DNA of 64,000 nt. It comes from Deinococcus radiophilus. Its GTDB lineage: Bacteria > Deinococcota > Deinococci > Deinococcales > Deinococcaceae. Below, one piece after another: positions 52,662 through 61,394 of the stretch. A program made the position numbers and the translations under genes. Under the pieces are notes generated by a model. The model was not told the origin of the DNA, did no database searches, and saw only the letters and a list, made by a program, of their open reading frames with translations. Numbering within the stretch: position 1 is the stretch's first letter; the number at the start of each line of letters is the position of its first letter. The stretch is taken from assembly GCF_020889625.1 (NCBI RefSeq), contig NZ_CP086381.1, positions 124,001 through 188,000 on the forward strand, read 5' to 3'.

Positions 52662-52815
52662 CTACTCTGTGGTCTCGTCCGCCAGGCGTAATAGCCGCTG
52701 ACACTGACCTCCAACACACGGCACATCAGGGCAATAGGAAACTCTCCTTGGTGGTCATGGTCTTGCCTCCTATGGTGAGGCTTAACTGCACCGACTCAAA
52801 ACTGCACTAACCCCA
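52662..52815 (-). mobile_element. Remnant of IS3c-type left end fused to another IS3 orfB fragment
   Basis: On the minus strand, from 52815 about 55 bases are nearly identical to the left end of the element at 57548 (TGGGGTTAGTGCAGTTTTGA and following, up to ATGACCACCA). It then jumps to a fragment reading [20 protein letters not shown], the start of a different IS3-type OrfB, and ends at the IS3a terminus. It is a deletion scar. Confidence 0.7.
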
Positions 52816-52941
52816 AGCTTCCGGGTGGAAGCGACGGCCACAACCCTTACATAAGTAGGTCTGGGTGCCATTTTTGGCCTTCCCATTTTTGACAGTGTGT
52901 GTGCTTTGACACGCTGGGCACTCCGGCATCCTGTCAGTAGA
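52816..52941 (-). pseudogene. IS1-type InsA zinc-ribbon fragment
   Basis: From the ATG at 52929 on the minus strand: [20 protein letters not shown] followed by a second Cys pair (LCKGCGRRF). This CxxC...CxxC ribbon with TVKNG is the N-terminus of IS1-family InsA. It is cut after about 38 codons by the IS3c-like left end. It begins immediately after the stop of the split DUF1905 gene. Confidence 0.7.
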
Positions 52942-53009
52942 TCACGTTGGTACAGCCACTACCCGAATTTCCAGCAATACCTGCGCCTGGTAGTGCTCCA
53001 GAAAATCCT

Positions 53010-53871
53010 TCAAGCGGCTTTAAGAGACTCGGCCACTTCCAGCAGTTTAGCCCAGGGATAGCCATACCCCAAGGCTGAATGAGGCCGAACGATGTTGTAC
53101 CAGGTGCGGAATTCAGCGCATAACGCGCTGAGTTCCGCTTTCGTCTGCGGTTCCTCCCTGAAAATGAACTCGTACTTCAAAGTGCGGTTGACCCGCTCCA
53201 GGATGCACATTCCACCCAGCTGCGATACCTTCGCCCTGACCCAGGTACCTACCTCCTCACAGGCCGCTTTGAACTCGTGGGACGTGAAGTCCGAGCCACC
53301 ATCCGACATCACGACCAGCGATTCCTCGATTCCCAGTTTCTTCAGTTTCTCAACTCCTCCTCGCAGCGCGGTGACCGCGCTGCTGGCCGATAACGAGCGC
53401 ACCACGTAGACATTCAGCACAGCTCGAGTTTCCACGTCCAGAACGATATATGCCCAGGAAATCCCATCTCGTAAAGCAAAGCGAGTGGCATCGATTTGAA
53501 CCCGTCTACCCATAGGCCACTAAAGTGGCCGGCACGACACCAGGCACCCGTCGTCTTGCCTTCTTAGCTGCAGGAGGGCTAAGTTGAAGTTCAACCAACG
53601 TCAGACGTACTTCATGTCGTCCTGGACAGGTTTGTCCTGTCTTTTTAGCTTCCTGTCGAAGAAGATGGTGGATGCGCCTGTAACCACAGGTCGGGTAATG
53701 CAAAGCCATCTCCCGAATACGTTCCTGCCTTGCACATCTCCGTTTCTCACGTTCGACACGGTGCTTTTCCTGCTGACGGGCATCACGAAGCCGCCAGACA
53801 GGGATATCAGCTTCGCGGGCGAAGCTGGATAGGCTGAGATGGGGATGGTCTTTACGCACTTGCTCGTACAA
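53010..53871 (-). pseudogene. IS3b OrfB, frameshifted
   Basis: The N-terminal part (53871-53506) and the DDE part (53513-53010; Asp in VQIDATRF, Asp in MSDGGSDFTS, Glu in CILERVNRTLKYE) are in different frames. They break at ACTTTAGTGGCC (minus strand, about 53528-53517). Removing the single G before TGG restores PATLWPMGRRVQID, which aligns with VLWPAGRRVQVD of IS3a. The related copy at 62.9 kb is broken at the same codon by a different one-base change. Confidence 0.85.
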
Positions 53872-53891
53872 GCTGAGAAGCTCTTCCAGGC

Positions 53892-54179
53892 TTAAAGACC
53901 CCTGGCTTTTTTTGCGATATAGAGGGCTAATTCCTTTTCACCGAGCAAGCTCTTCAGACGCTCGTTTTCTTTCTCCAGCACCTTGAAGCCGTCATCCTGC
54001 TTGTTGCCAGCGAGGCGGGCACGGCCCGCCTCCAGGAACTGAGCACGCCAGTTGTGAATCAAGCTTTCAGCCACGCCATGCTGACGGGCCAGTTCTGCGA
54101 TGGACTGCTCATCACTGAGCACGGCCAGGACGATTTCTTCCTTGACCTCAGGCGACCAGGTTTTGCGTTGCTTTCCCAT
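53892..54179 (-). CDS. IS3b transposase OrfA
   Basis: 95 residues, close relative of IS3a OrfA ([20 protein letters not shown], helix-turn-helix ELARQHGVAESLIHNWRAQF). It ends IAKKARGL at the A7G slip site (T7 at 53907-53913 on the plus strand). Intact. Confidence 0.9.
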   Translation of the reverse strand: MGKQRKTWSPEVKEEIVLAVLSDEQSIAELARQHGVAESLIHNWRAQFLEAGRARLAGNKQDDGFKVLEKENERLKSLLGEKELALYIAKKARGL

Positions 54180-54505
54180 AATATTCCTCCAGTTTGCCTG
54201 ACCCTCCTGAGGAACAGGCTGAATTTGGAAGGAATTCCTGGAGCATTACCCCTCATCTCCTTCGGTCCATCCTGCGGCACGGCGAACCTCAGCGCGAACG
54301 GGCAACAGATAGCCACCTTGGCGCGGAAACAGCGAGGTGTCGTATCGCCAGCCCTCCAGCGTGACCGTCACCGGAATCATGCCCCACCCGTAACTGACGA
54401 GATTCGCAGCTTCTTTCAGTTCAGCCGCGAGATGTCCCGGGACCGGCAGAAAATAGTGCGGGGCTGGCCCACGCCAGTAGATGAGATGAGCGGTGAACTG
54501 CATCC

Positions 54506-55003
54506 TTAGCCCATTTTGGGCAGGCTGCTGCGCTCGTAGAAAGCGGGGGGCTGGATACCCAACTCACGCAGATACACATAAGCCTGACCCTGGTGATGGA
54601 CCTCGTTGTCGATCAGATAGAGAACGCTAGTCAGCGGTGACATCCGTCCGAAGGGGGTATCGACCGGCGTGGTCCAGATCTCATTGGTCACTTCAGGTAC
54701 AGTGGCCTCCAGCGCCGGAGTCTGACGGTCCCACCAGGCCAGGATCTCGGCCTTGCTGGGCAGCTCTGCGGGGCGTGCACTCTCGTCCCAATTGGGTTTT
54801 CCGGTCCGGAACCAGTCCAGCTGGTAATCCACCATCCCTGCTAGTTCGCAGGCCATCTCCCTGAAGGGGCGCATCTCCAGAGCGTGATGCTGGGCAAGGG
54901 CCTCTTCTGGGAAAGCTTCGATAACGCGGCGGGTCAGTTCACGGTGCCCCTGCCAGTGGGCGAGCAACTCGGTAGGGGTCAAGATGGCTTGTTGGTTGCT
55001 CAT
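54506..55003 (-). CDS. DinB-like protein (second of pair)
   Basis: 165 residues of the DinB/YfiT four-helix fold. Possible metal ligands are in DYQLDWF and NEVHHQGQAYVYLRELG (paired histidines). DinB-fold proteins include thiol S-transferases (bacillithiol or mycothiol linked) and stress proteins of unknown role. Its start overlaps the stop of the other DinB gene by four bases, and the DUF1905 gene starts two bases after its own stop, so all three were one operon facing the WYL regulator. Confidence 0.85.
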   Translation of the reverse strand: MSNQQAILTPTELLAHWQGHRELTRRVIEAFPEEALAQHHALEMRPFREMACELAGMVDYQLDWFRTGKPNWDESARPAELPSKAEILAWWDRQTPALEATVPEVTNEIWTTPVDTPFGRMSPLTSVLYLIDNEVHHQGQAYVYLRELGIQPPAFYERSSLPKMG

Positions 55004-55470
55004 AAGTCTTCCTCCAGTTCATTCCAGGGTTTCCAGATAGGGTTGTCGTCTACGGTGTGGCTGAACTCCCGTAGAGTGGCAAGGATTTGGCCCCGGTGGT
55101 GGCTGTCGTGGATGGCGATATGGGTCAGCATCAGCCCTGGGTGCGAGCCGTATGCCCCCTGAAAACTGCTCCCCTGCTGCACTTGCTCCCAGACAGCTGC
55201 TAGGGCCGCGACTTCGCCCTTCTCAAGTGCCTGAGCTATGTCCTGAACAGTTTTGGTGTCCAGACCGTCCAGCTGCGGCGCGAACTCAGGGGACAGCTCT
55301 GATACCCAGCCTTGACGGAAGTTCACCAGATGGCGGAGATGCTCACCCACGCTCCAACCCCCACCACAGCTTTGCAACGTCAAATCCTCATCGTTGATCG
55401 CATCCAGTAAAGCCCGATTTACTGCTGTGTTGCGTCTCAGCAGGTCTTCCGGCCAGTTCAGTTCGGTCAT
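55000..55470 (-). CDS. DinB-like protein (first of pair)
   Basis: 156 residues with DinB-fold motifs GGGWSVGEHLRHLVNFRQGW (first metal histidine) and the C-terminal HIAIHDSHHRGQILATLREF (two more histidines). AAGGAG precedes the ATG. First gene of the divergent operon next to the WYL regulator. The metal-binding histidines are intact, consistent with an enzymatic transferase, but no substrate can be named. Confidence 0.85.
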   Translation of the reverse strand: MTELNWPEDLLRRNTAVNRALLDAINDEDLTLQSCGGGWSVGEHLRHLVNFRQGWVSELSPEFAPQLDGLDTKTVQDIAQALEKGEVAALAAVWEQVQQGSSFQGAYGSHPGLMLTHIAIHDSHHRGQILATLREFSHTVDDNPIWKPWNELEEDL

Positions 55471-55530
55471 ATTTTCTCCTTGTCTCTACGCTAACGCCAT
55501 AAGCCGTCAGGACCTGTCGTCCTTTCTCGC

Positions 55531-55542
55531 TAACCTGTGGAT
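55531..55542 (+). promoter_or_regulatory. Leaderless -10 element of the WYL regulator gene
   Basis: TAACCT at 55531-55536 is six bases before the ATG at 55543, with no ribosome site. The 72-base divergent space must hold both promoters and the operator. Confidence 0.35.
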
Positions 55543-56547
55543 ATGACCTATGACCCCACCATGCGCTTGCTCACGGTGCTGAATCTGCTTCATGGGCGCG
55601 GGGCGGTGTCCGGGACGGAGCTGGCCAGGCGGCTGGAAGTCAGTCCCCGCACCGTGCAGCGTTATGTGGCCCGGTTGCAGGACCTGGGTTTCCCGGTCAC
55701 CAGTACCCGTGGGCGCGGGGCAAGCTACAGCCTGCGGGCTGCCGAGCTCCCGCCACTGACCTTCAGCCGTGAAGAAGCGGTGGCCCTTGGTGTGGGCCTG
55801 GGATCACTCGGTCTGCTGGGCCTGGCTGAGCTGGCTCCAGCCGCCGCGTCTGCACGCGCCAAACTAAGACAGGTACTACCTACCGAGGCGGCAGGTCAAC
55901 TCTCAACTCTGGAACAGCACGCAGGAATCGGGGCAGCTGCATATACTGTGCAGCTGGATGAAGGGGTCTGGGCCGCCATCGTCGAGGCTCTGAGTCAAGG
56001 TTGCCTCCTGGAGATGTCCTACCTGAACGCTGCGGCTGAGCGCTCACGGCGCAGACTCAGACCTTATGGAACAGCCTTTTATCAGGGCCGCTGGTATCTG
56101 GTCGGCTGGTGCGAAAAACGGGAAGAAGAGCGCTGTTTCCGGATCGACCGGATTGAAAAGGCGGACCCTACCTCGGACACCTTTACTGCACCCAGCGACT
56201 TTGATGTCCTGGCCTACGTTCAGCGGATGATGCCACACCTTCCGGCTCCTTTTGAAGTCAGCGTCTGGTTGGCACTACCGGCGCCGCAGGTGCGCCTGGA
56301 AGGCGAACTGGGCTGGCGCACCGACCTGAGCGACGAGGCAGGGGGTACGCGCCTGCGCTGCTTACGTTCAGAGCGGCGCGAGCTGAGGATGCTGGCCGCC
56401 GGGCTCCTGACCATTGACGCTGAAATCAAGGTGGACGGGCCGCCCGAGCTGCAAGAGGAGCTGAGTCAGGCCGCCGCCAGAGCAGGTCAGTGGGCTACAC
56501 AAGGTACAGATAATCCAGGCTTGACTCGGCCCCTGGGGCCAGGCTGA
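55543..56547 (+). CDS. HTH/WYL-domain transcriptional regulator
   Basis: 334 residues from the ATG at 55543 (a GTG two codons earlier is possible). The N-terminal helix-turn-helix (about 5-55) includes SGTELARRLEVSPRTVQRYVARLQDLGFPV. The central WYL domain (about 135-215) has LEMSYLNAAAERSRRRLRPYGTAFYQGRWYLVGWCEKREEERCFRIDRI. A C-terminal WCX-type extension follows. WYL proteins sense nucleic acids or small ligands and often control stress or defence genes. It is divergent from the DinB-DinB-DUF1905 operon, its likely target. Confidence 0.88.
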   Translation: MTYDPTMRLLTVLNLLHGRGAVSGTELARRLEVSPRTVQRYVARLQDLGFPVTSTRGRGASYSLRAAELPPLTFSREEAVALGVGLGSLGLLGLAELAPAAASARAKLRQVLPTEAAGQLSTLEQHAGIGAAAYTVQLDEGVWAAIVEALSQGCLLEMSYLNAAAERSRRRLRPYGTAFYQGRWYLVGWCEKREEERCFRIDRIEKADPTSDTFTAPSDFDVLAYVQRMMPHLPAPFEVSVWLALPAPQVRLEGELGWRTDLSDEAGGTRLRCLRSERRELRMLAAGLLTIDAEIKVDGPPELQEELSQAAARAGQWATQGTDNPGLTRPLGPG

Positions 56548-56595
56548 AACTCAAATGGTCTTCGGCAGAGAAGCGTCTGAAGACAGCCCATCCTT

Positions 56596-57447
56596 ATGAA
56601 TAAAGACCACTCACCATCAGAACTGCTCAGCCTGGGCGACTTTTCACGCCATTCAAGGCTCAGCCGCAAAGCCCTGCGCCTCTACGATTCGCTGGAACTG
56701 CTCCCACCTGCCCTGGTGGATGGCAGCAGCGGATACCGTTATTACTACCCGGCTCAACTGGAACGTGCCCGCCTGATTGCCAGACTCAGGCAACTGAACC
56801 TGCCGCTGGCCGAGATTCGGGAGCTGCTGGACACGCCACCTGACATACAGGCCGAGCGTCTCGGTGAACTCTGGGCGCGTGAACAGCAAGCTTTCCTTGA
56901 GCGCGATGCGCTGGCGCAGTTTCTGATGGACACCCTTCGTGGAGATACCGCTATGACCTATGACATTCAAGTCCGTGCTGTTCCTGCTCAGCAACTCCTG
57001 ACCGTCACCCGCAAAGTGCTGGCCCCCGAATTGCCTGGGGTGATTGACGAAGGGTTCAGCCTACTCCACCGCCACTTCAGTGAAAGCGGAGCTGAGCCTA
57101 CGGGAGCACCGCTGGTGATTTATCACGGCGAAGTCAACACCGACAGTGACGGCCCGGTCGAGATCTGCTGGCCTTATCAGGGCGACTTGCCCCCGCATGC
57201 TGACTTCACCCAGCGGATAGAGCCTGCCCATACCGAGGCCTACGTGACCCTGACCCGCGCCCAGTTTCAATTTCCGGAGATTCTTCAGGCTTACGCTGCC
57301 GTACAGGCGTACGCAGAGAAACATGGTGAGCGCAGCCCGCTGGATACCCGTGAGGTGTACCCGACCTATCTGGGTAAGAATTGGTGTGACTTGCAGCCGA
57401 ATGACCTAGCGGGGGAAGTGACCTGGCCGTTCGTTCCTAGAGGGTGA
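56596..57447 (+). CDS. MerR-family regulator with GyrI-like ligand domain
   Basis: 283 residues. MerR winged helix at the N-terminus (about 8-80): LSLGDFSRHSRLSRKALRLYDSLELLPPALVDGSSGYRYYYPAQLERA. A dimer helix follows, then a GyrI-like/BmrR effector domain (about 120-280: YDIQVRAVPAQQLLTVTRKV, AYVTLTRAQFQFPEILQAY). Proteins of this kind activate drug or stress genes on binding bulky cations or lipids. It lies 48 bases after the WYL gene and could be co-transcribed. No efflux gene is adjacent; IS3c sits 100 bases downstream and may have separated it from its target. Confidence 0.88.
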   Translation: MNKDHSPSELLSLGDFSRHSRLSRKALRLYDSLELLPPALVDGSSGYRYYYPAQLERARLIARLRQLNLPLAEIRELLDTPPDIQAERLGELWAREQQAFLERDALAQFLMDTLRGDTAMTYDIQVRAVPAQQLLTVTRKVLAPELPGVIDEGFSLLHRHFSESGAEPTGAPLVIYHGEVNTDSDGPVEICWPYQGDLPPHADFTQRIEPAHTEAYVTLTRAQFQFPEILQAYAAVQAYAEKHGERSPLDTREVYPTYLGKNWCDLQPNDLAGEVTWPFVPRG

Positions 57448-57604
57448 GAGCCTTTCCAAATTGAGGTGCTCGTGGGCTGTTCCGCAGAATTCACTGGCAC
57501 CTGATCCACATCCACATGCTGTCTCCAAAGTTGACAGGCTTGAGACTTGGGGTTAGTGCAGTTTTGAGTCGGTGCAGTTAAGCCTCACCATAGGAGGCAA
57601 GCCC

Positions 57605-57904
57605 ATGACCACCAGAAAGACTTACACCGCCGAATTCAAGCGTCAGGCCATCGAACTCGCTGCACGCGAGGATGTCGGCCCAATCCGGGCTGCACGTGAC
57701 CTCGGAATCAGCACCTCTGTACTCTACCGCTGGAGAGTCCAAGCTCAGAAGGCTGGGACAGCCGCATTTCCAGGTCAGGGTCGGGTGACCCTGACCCCAC
57801 AGGAGCAGGAAATTCAGAGGCTGCGGAAAGAGAACGAGATTCTGCGTCAGGAGCGTGAAATCCTAAAAAAAGCAGCAGCCTTCTTTGCCAAAGAAAATCT
57901 CTGA
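57605..57904 (+). CDS. IS3c transposase OrfA
   Basis: 99 residues from the ATG at 57605 with AGGAGG upstream. Helix-turn-helix TAEFKRQAIELAAREDVGPIRAARDLGISTSVLYRWRVQAQ and a C-terminal coiled-coil helix (QEIQRLRKENEILRQEREIL). It overlaps the slippery A7G from which OrfB is reached by -1 frameshift. Confidence 0.92.
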   Translation: MTTRKTYTAEFKRQAIELAAREDVGPIRAARDLGISTSVLYRWRVQAQKAGTAAFPGQGRVTLTPQEQEIQRLRKENEILRQEREILKKAAAFFAKENL

Positions 57905-57951
57905 GGTTCGCGTTCATCGCTGCGCACCTCAAGGAATTTCGCCTTGACATT

Positions 57952-58764
57952 GTGTGCAGAGTGTTGCATGTGACACCCAGTGGGTTCAGGAACTGGCGGA
58001 GAAGGCTGGCTTCAACGAGGAAAATCCAGGATGAACGCCTTAAACTCCTGATTGAGGACATTTACGAGCAGCATAAGGGGCGCTCCGGAGCGCCCCGGAT
58101 TCAGGCTGAACTGGCAGCCAAGGGTCATCACCACAGTGTCAGGCGAATTGCTCGTCTGATGCGTGACCTTGGCCTTTACGGTAAAACTCGTCGCAAGTTC
58201 GTCAAAACCACAGACAGCAAGCATGTCCTTCCAGTGGCTCCAAACCTGCTGGACAGAAATTTTACGCCTGAGACCCCGAATTCCACCTGGGCTAGCGATA
58301 TCACCTACATCCCCACAAAAGAAGGCTGGCTGTACCTGGCCGTGACGATGGATTTATTTGCTAGAACGATTGTGGGCTGGTCAATGGACAGCACCATGGC
58401 CACAGAATTGCCATTGATTGCGCTGAATATGGCGGTGAGCAGGCGGAATCCGCCTGCGGGTCTCATTCACCACAGCGACCGGGGAAGCCAGTACGCCAGC
58501 CAGATGTTTCAAACCGCGCTTCGGAAACATGAGATGCGGTGCAGCATGAGTCGAAAGGGGGATTGTTGGGATAACGCCGTGGTTGAAAGCTTTTTCGAGA
58601 CCATAAAGCGTGAGCTGGTGGATGGCTGCGTGTATCGCAGTCATGAGGAGGCAAAGAAAGCCATTTTTGAGTACATGGAGGTGTACTACAACCGCAAACG
58701 GCGGCATTCGAGCCTGGGGTACTTGACGCCCCTAGAAGCCGAGTGCCAAGCTACAGCTGCTTAA
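57952..58764 (+). CDS. IS3c transposase OrfB
   Basis: 270 residues from the GTG at 57952, though the frame is open back to the slip site and the N-terminus is really made as an OrfAB fusion (FAFIAAHLKEFRLDIVCRVL). HTH_21 region, then the DDE core: Asp in STWASDITYIP, Asp in HHSDRGSQYASQ, Glu in NAVVESFFETIK, ending YNRKRRHSSLGYLTP. It appears intact, and this element may be active. Confidence 0.92.
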   Translation: MCRVLHVTPSGFRNWRRRLASTRKIQDERLKLLIEDIYEQHKGRSGAPRIQAELAAKGHHHSVRRIARLMRDLGLYGKTRRKFVKTTDSKHVLPVAPNLLDRNFTPETPNSTWASDITYIPTKEGWLYLAVTMDLFARTIVGWSMDSTMATELPLIALNMAVSRRNPPAGLIHHSDRGSQYASQMFQTALRKHEMRCSMSRKGDCWDNAVVESFFETIKRELVDGCVYRSHEEAKKAIFEYMEVYYNRKRRHSSLGYLTPLEAECQATAA

Positions 58765-58794
58765 CCTGAGCGACTCAAAATCGAGTCAACCCCA

Positions 58795-59564
58795 TCCAGA
58801 ACTTGCCCGCCTTGGATCTCATTCCCGCGGAGCCGAACGATATGACGATACTGGCCCGCCTCGCCGCCAAGACCAGCAATTCTTTCGCAGCCATGATGCA
58901 GTCGGCTGTAGAGCAGCTGACTCGGCAACAAGAGAGCAAGCCGCTGCCAGCGCCCGTCTATCTTCCGATCGGAATGTACATCACACGCTGCCCGGACATG
59001 AACGGTCATATGCTGACTTTGAGCTTCACCCAACCGGACATCTTCTATCCCAAAGACCAGGTGCTCGGCATCGACTGGGGCCTGACCTATCTGCTTTCGG
59101 TCGCACCCACAGATGACATCAACGAGGTTCAGTACTTTACGCTTCCCCCAGCGGCACTGGATTGGATCAAGCGAACGCCTGTGAGCGACGGTGCAGAGTG
59201 GCAGATCATACGTGCCTTCACCGCTAAACGGCTGGAGCCTGCGCTGGCCTACATCGTGCAGCACGGAGCGGTGGTGCGTTCCGAGAACATCAAGACCAAG
59301 CATATGGATCAAGGCATCTCTGCGAAACTGCAGAAACTGGGCCTGATCGATTTCCAGCGGGCCATCTTGCCGCAGGCCATCTATACCTCAGGTGGGCGCT
59401 CGGAGCGCATTGCACCTGTCGGCACTTCCGTCACCTGCCACAAATGTGCTCAAGTGGGTGAGCGCTCAGGAACAACGCTCACCTGCCCACAGCACGGCGA
59501 TGTGAATGCCGACGGCAACGCCGCCATCTGGATGCTGCGTGGTGGCGTCGCTTCAGGTTGCTGA
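58795..59564 (+). pseudogene. TnpB-type (IS200/IS605) RNA-guided nuclease, N-terminally truncated
   Basis: About 256 codons remain. The RuvC-like residues are all present: Asp91 in GIDWGLTYLLSVA, Glu161 in VVRSENIKTKHM and Asp237 in NADGNAAIWML (numbered from the TTG at 58803). A four-ligand zinc ribbon has TCHKCAQVG and LTCPQHGDV. Full TnpB proteins are near 400 residues; the N-terminal recognition part is missing at the IS3c right end. No TnpA is present. The guide RNA of such elements overlaps the 3' end, so 59450-59650 could hold a relic of it. Confidence 0.7.
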
Positions 59565-59567
59565 TGA

Positions 59568-59896
59568 AATCGGGGATTCCAGACCGTCCGCCGGGCAACA
59601 AGTGACTCAGCCAGCGCAGCGTGCCAAGCCTGAAGGTCAGAAACGTCAAGTCGCGGCGGTGGAGCAGCGTAAAGGCGCTTGTAAAGCGAATCCAGCGCCT
59701 GAGTGGTTACACTCACCTGCTCAGCGGTATAGCTGCGGCCATCCGGAGCCTCATCCCCCATATTGGGCAGGTACCGTAATCCCCTTTAAACGCTGGGTAG
59801 CGACCACCTGCTCACGCAGGAACTGCTCATGAGCAACTTTATGTGCCTTGCGCTCCCTACGCTGGAGCACCAGCCTCAGCTTGGCCTGTTGCCCTG
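59568..59896 (-). pseudogene. Fragments of two overlapping genes of unknown function
   Basis: On the minus strand one frame (to the TGA near 59759) encodes a basic helix, RRERKAHKVAHEQFLREQVV, ending PAQYGG. The next frame begins at the ATG at 59761 in an ATGGGGGATGA overlap and encodes GRSYTAEQVSVTTQALDSLY and following residues until the TnpB fragment begins. The coupled starts and natural-looking composition suggest a real former operon, cut on one side by the IS4-type fragment and on the other by the TnpB element. No family recognised. Confidence 0.4.
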
Positions 59897-59897
59897 A

Positions 59898-60307
59898 CTA
59901 CCCCTCAAAACGCGGGACAAGCCGCGCTAGACGGTTCCAATTTTCAGGGCTTGGGTGGCTGAGCAAATCTCGCAACTCGTCCAACCCCAATCGAAACAAA
60001 CTTTTGCTGGCGTAGCCATGCGCTTTCTGGCGCATGGCCTTCCTCGTCTCCACGCTGCCTTCAAGCAGTAGAACCGCACCTGTCTGAAGACACCAGATGA
60101 AGCTGATGGCGATCACCATCAGCAGCGTTGACACCCGCTCGGCCTGGGTCAATCCGGTCGCTTCCAAATCAAAGCCTCTGGTTTTCAGCGCAGCGTGGAG
60201 GTTTTCGCACTGCCAACGCAGTGCGTACTTCCGCAAATTCTGATCTGCTCTGCCCTTGTAGGCCAGGTACAGCATCTCCGTCTTCGAAACCTTCAGTGCC
60301 AGAACAC
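59898..60307 (-). pseudogene. IS4-type transposase, C-terminal fragment
   Basis: About 136 codons remain: VSKTEMLYLAYKGRADQNLR, then YALRWQCENLHAALKTRGFDLEATGLT with the catalytic-region glutamate, and a hydrophobic end (ISFIWCLQTGAVLLLEG). IS4-family DDE transposases are about 350-400 residues; the N-terminal two-thirds are absent. The frame is open for 12 more codons into the IS3a end ([12 protein letters not shown]), which is an artefact of the junction. Confidence 0.8.
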
Positions 60308-60350
60308 GGTAGTGGTACGCGAAATCCTTCCACATCAGCCCCACTTTTTA

Positions 60351-61394
60351 TTGATGACGACGTAAGTATGGGCTGATAGGCTGGGGGCGTGGCTGAATGG
60401 CATCCTTCCAAGTACTCCCGAGTCCAGCTCGAAGAACGTCGGCTGGCTGCCACCCCTTGGCTTCAAAAGGGCAAGCATTCACACCAGGAGATCGCCCAGC
60501 ACTTCGGCGTCTCCGTGCACACCGTCAGCAACTGGAAGAAACAGCTGAAGCGTACTGGCACTCTCCAGGCGACGGTGACGACCGGACGCCCCTCCCGACT
60601 CACGCCCACCCAGCTTGAGCACCTTCGCACCCTCCTGTGGGAGGGTGCTTTGCAGCACGGCTTCCCCGATGAAACATGGAGCACTAGGCGGGTGACGGAC
60701 CTGATCGGGCGGCAGTTCGACGTGTGGTACCACCACGACCACGTCCGCAGAATCCTTCGTCAGCTGGGCTTTACACCCCAGATGCCGAATGGGCGGGCCG
60801 CTGAGCGCAACGAACTCCGGATCGCATACTGGCGGGAACAGGTCGCACCGGAGTTGGGAAAAAAAAGTTGCTGAAGGCGCAACGCTCGTCTACCTGGATG
60901 AGGTCGGCTTCTCGCTGAAAGGCGTACGAAGGCGAACGTGGTCACCCAGGGGCGTCACGCCCCTGGTCACGCTCAGAGCAAACTGGGAGAAGCTCTCCAC
61001 GATCGGGGCCATCACCTCGGACGGGAGATTCTTCCAGCACACCAAATCCGGGGCGATTCGCAGTGCAGACGTCACCCGGTTCTTTCGACATCTGCTGCGC
61101 CATGTTCAGGGGGAGATCGTGGTCGTGCTGGACAACGCGCGCATTCACCAGTCTAAGGTGACCCAAGCGTTCGTGGGTTTCCACGAACGCCTGTCGCTGG
61201 TGTTTTTGCCCCCGTACGCTCCAGAGTTGAACCCGATTGAACTGGTGTGGGCGTACGTCAAACGCAATGTGCTGGGGAACTTCTGTGCCCGCTCGGTCTC
61301 CACCTTAAAGGCAAAACTCGTGGTCGCCTGGCAGCGGATCCGGTACCTCGACCTGCCTCGCCGACTCATGGGTTCTAACTTATGCCGGTATCAA
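60351..61394 (+). mobile_element. IS630-family insertion sequence (IS630b) inside IS3a
   Basis: 1044 bases flanked by TA (60349-60350 and 61395-61396). The terminal repeats read inward TTGATGACGACGTAAGT and TTGATACCGGCATAAGT. The uninterrupted target, CACTTTTTAGGAGGGT, is preserved in the other IS3a copy near 52612-52627 (minus strand). Confidence 0.94.

Larger units (their letters stand above)
52989..54250 (-). mobile_element. IS3-family element IS3b, complete minus-strand copy
   Basis: 1262 bases with terminal repeats GGTAATGCTCCAGGAATTCC (upper end) and GGTAGTGCTCCAGAAAATCC (lower end). Target duplication CCT at 52986-52988 and 54251-54253. OrfA and OrfB are joined at A7G, but OrfB carries an extra frame break, so the copy is probably not autonomous. 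Confidence 0.93.
52942..54503 (-). pseudogene. DUF1905-domain gene split by IS3b
   Basis: The 5' part (54503-54251, minus strand) encodes 83-84 residues with the DUF1905 pattern HYFLPVPGHLAAEL, GWGMIPVTVTLEG, TSLFPRQGGYLLPV, then GWTEGDE. The 3' part (52985-52942) encodes VLLEIRVVAVPT and a TGA. IS3b lies between, flanked on both sides by the same three bases (AGG on the minus strand). Removing the IS and one AGG gives a continuous 98-codon gene. Before insertion it was the last gene of the DinB operon (two bases between stop and start). Function unknown. Confidence 0.88.
57548..58794 (+). mobile_element. IS3-family element IS3c
   Basis: 1247 bases. The ends TGGGGTTAGTGCAGTTTTGA (left) and TGGGGTTGACTCGATTTTGA (right, inward) match partly, with a shared TTTTGAGTCG core. 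It carries orfA and orfB joined at A7G (57865-57872). The left end is duplicated as a remnant at 52815. The flanking bases show no obvious target duplication, and a TnpB fragment starts right at its right end. Confidence 0.88.

Noticed and set aside
60308..60344. N-terminal [12 protein letters not shown] of the IS4-type frame
   Set aside because: These codons lie in the IS3a terminal repeat, and the same words occur at the other IS3a end next to unrelated DNA, so they are not part of the transposase.
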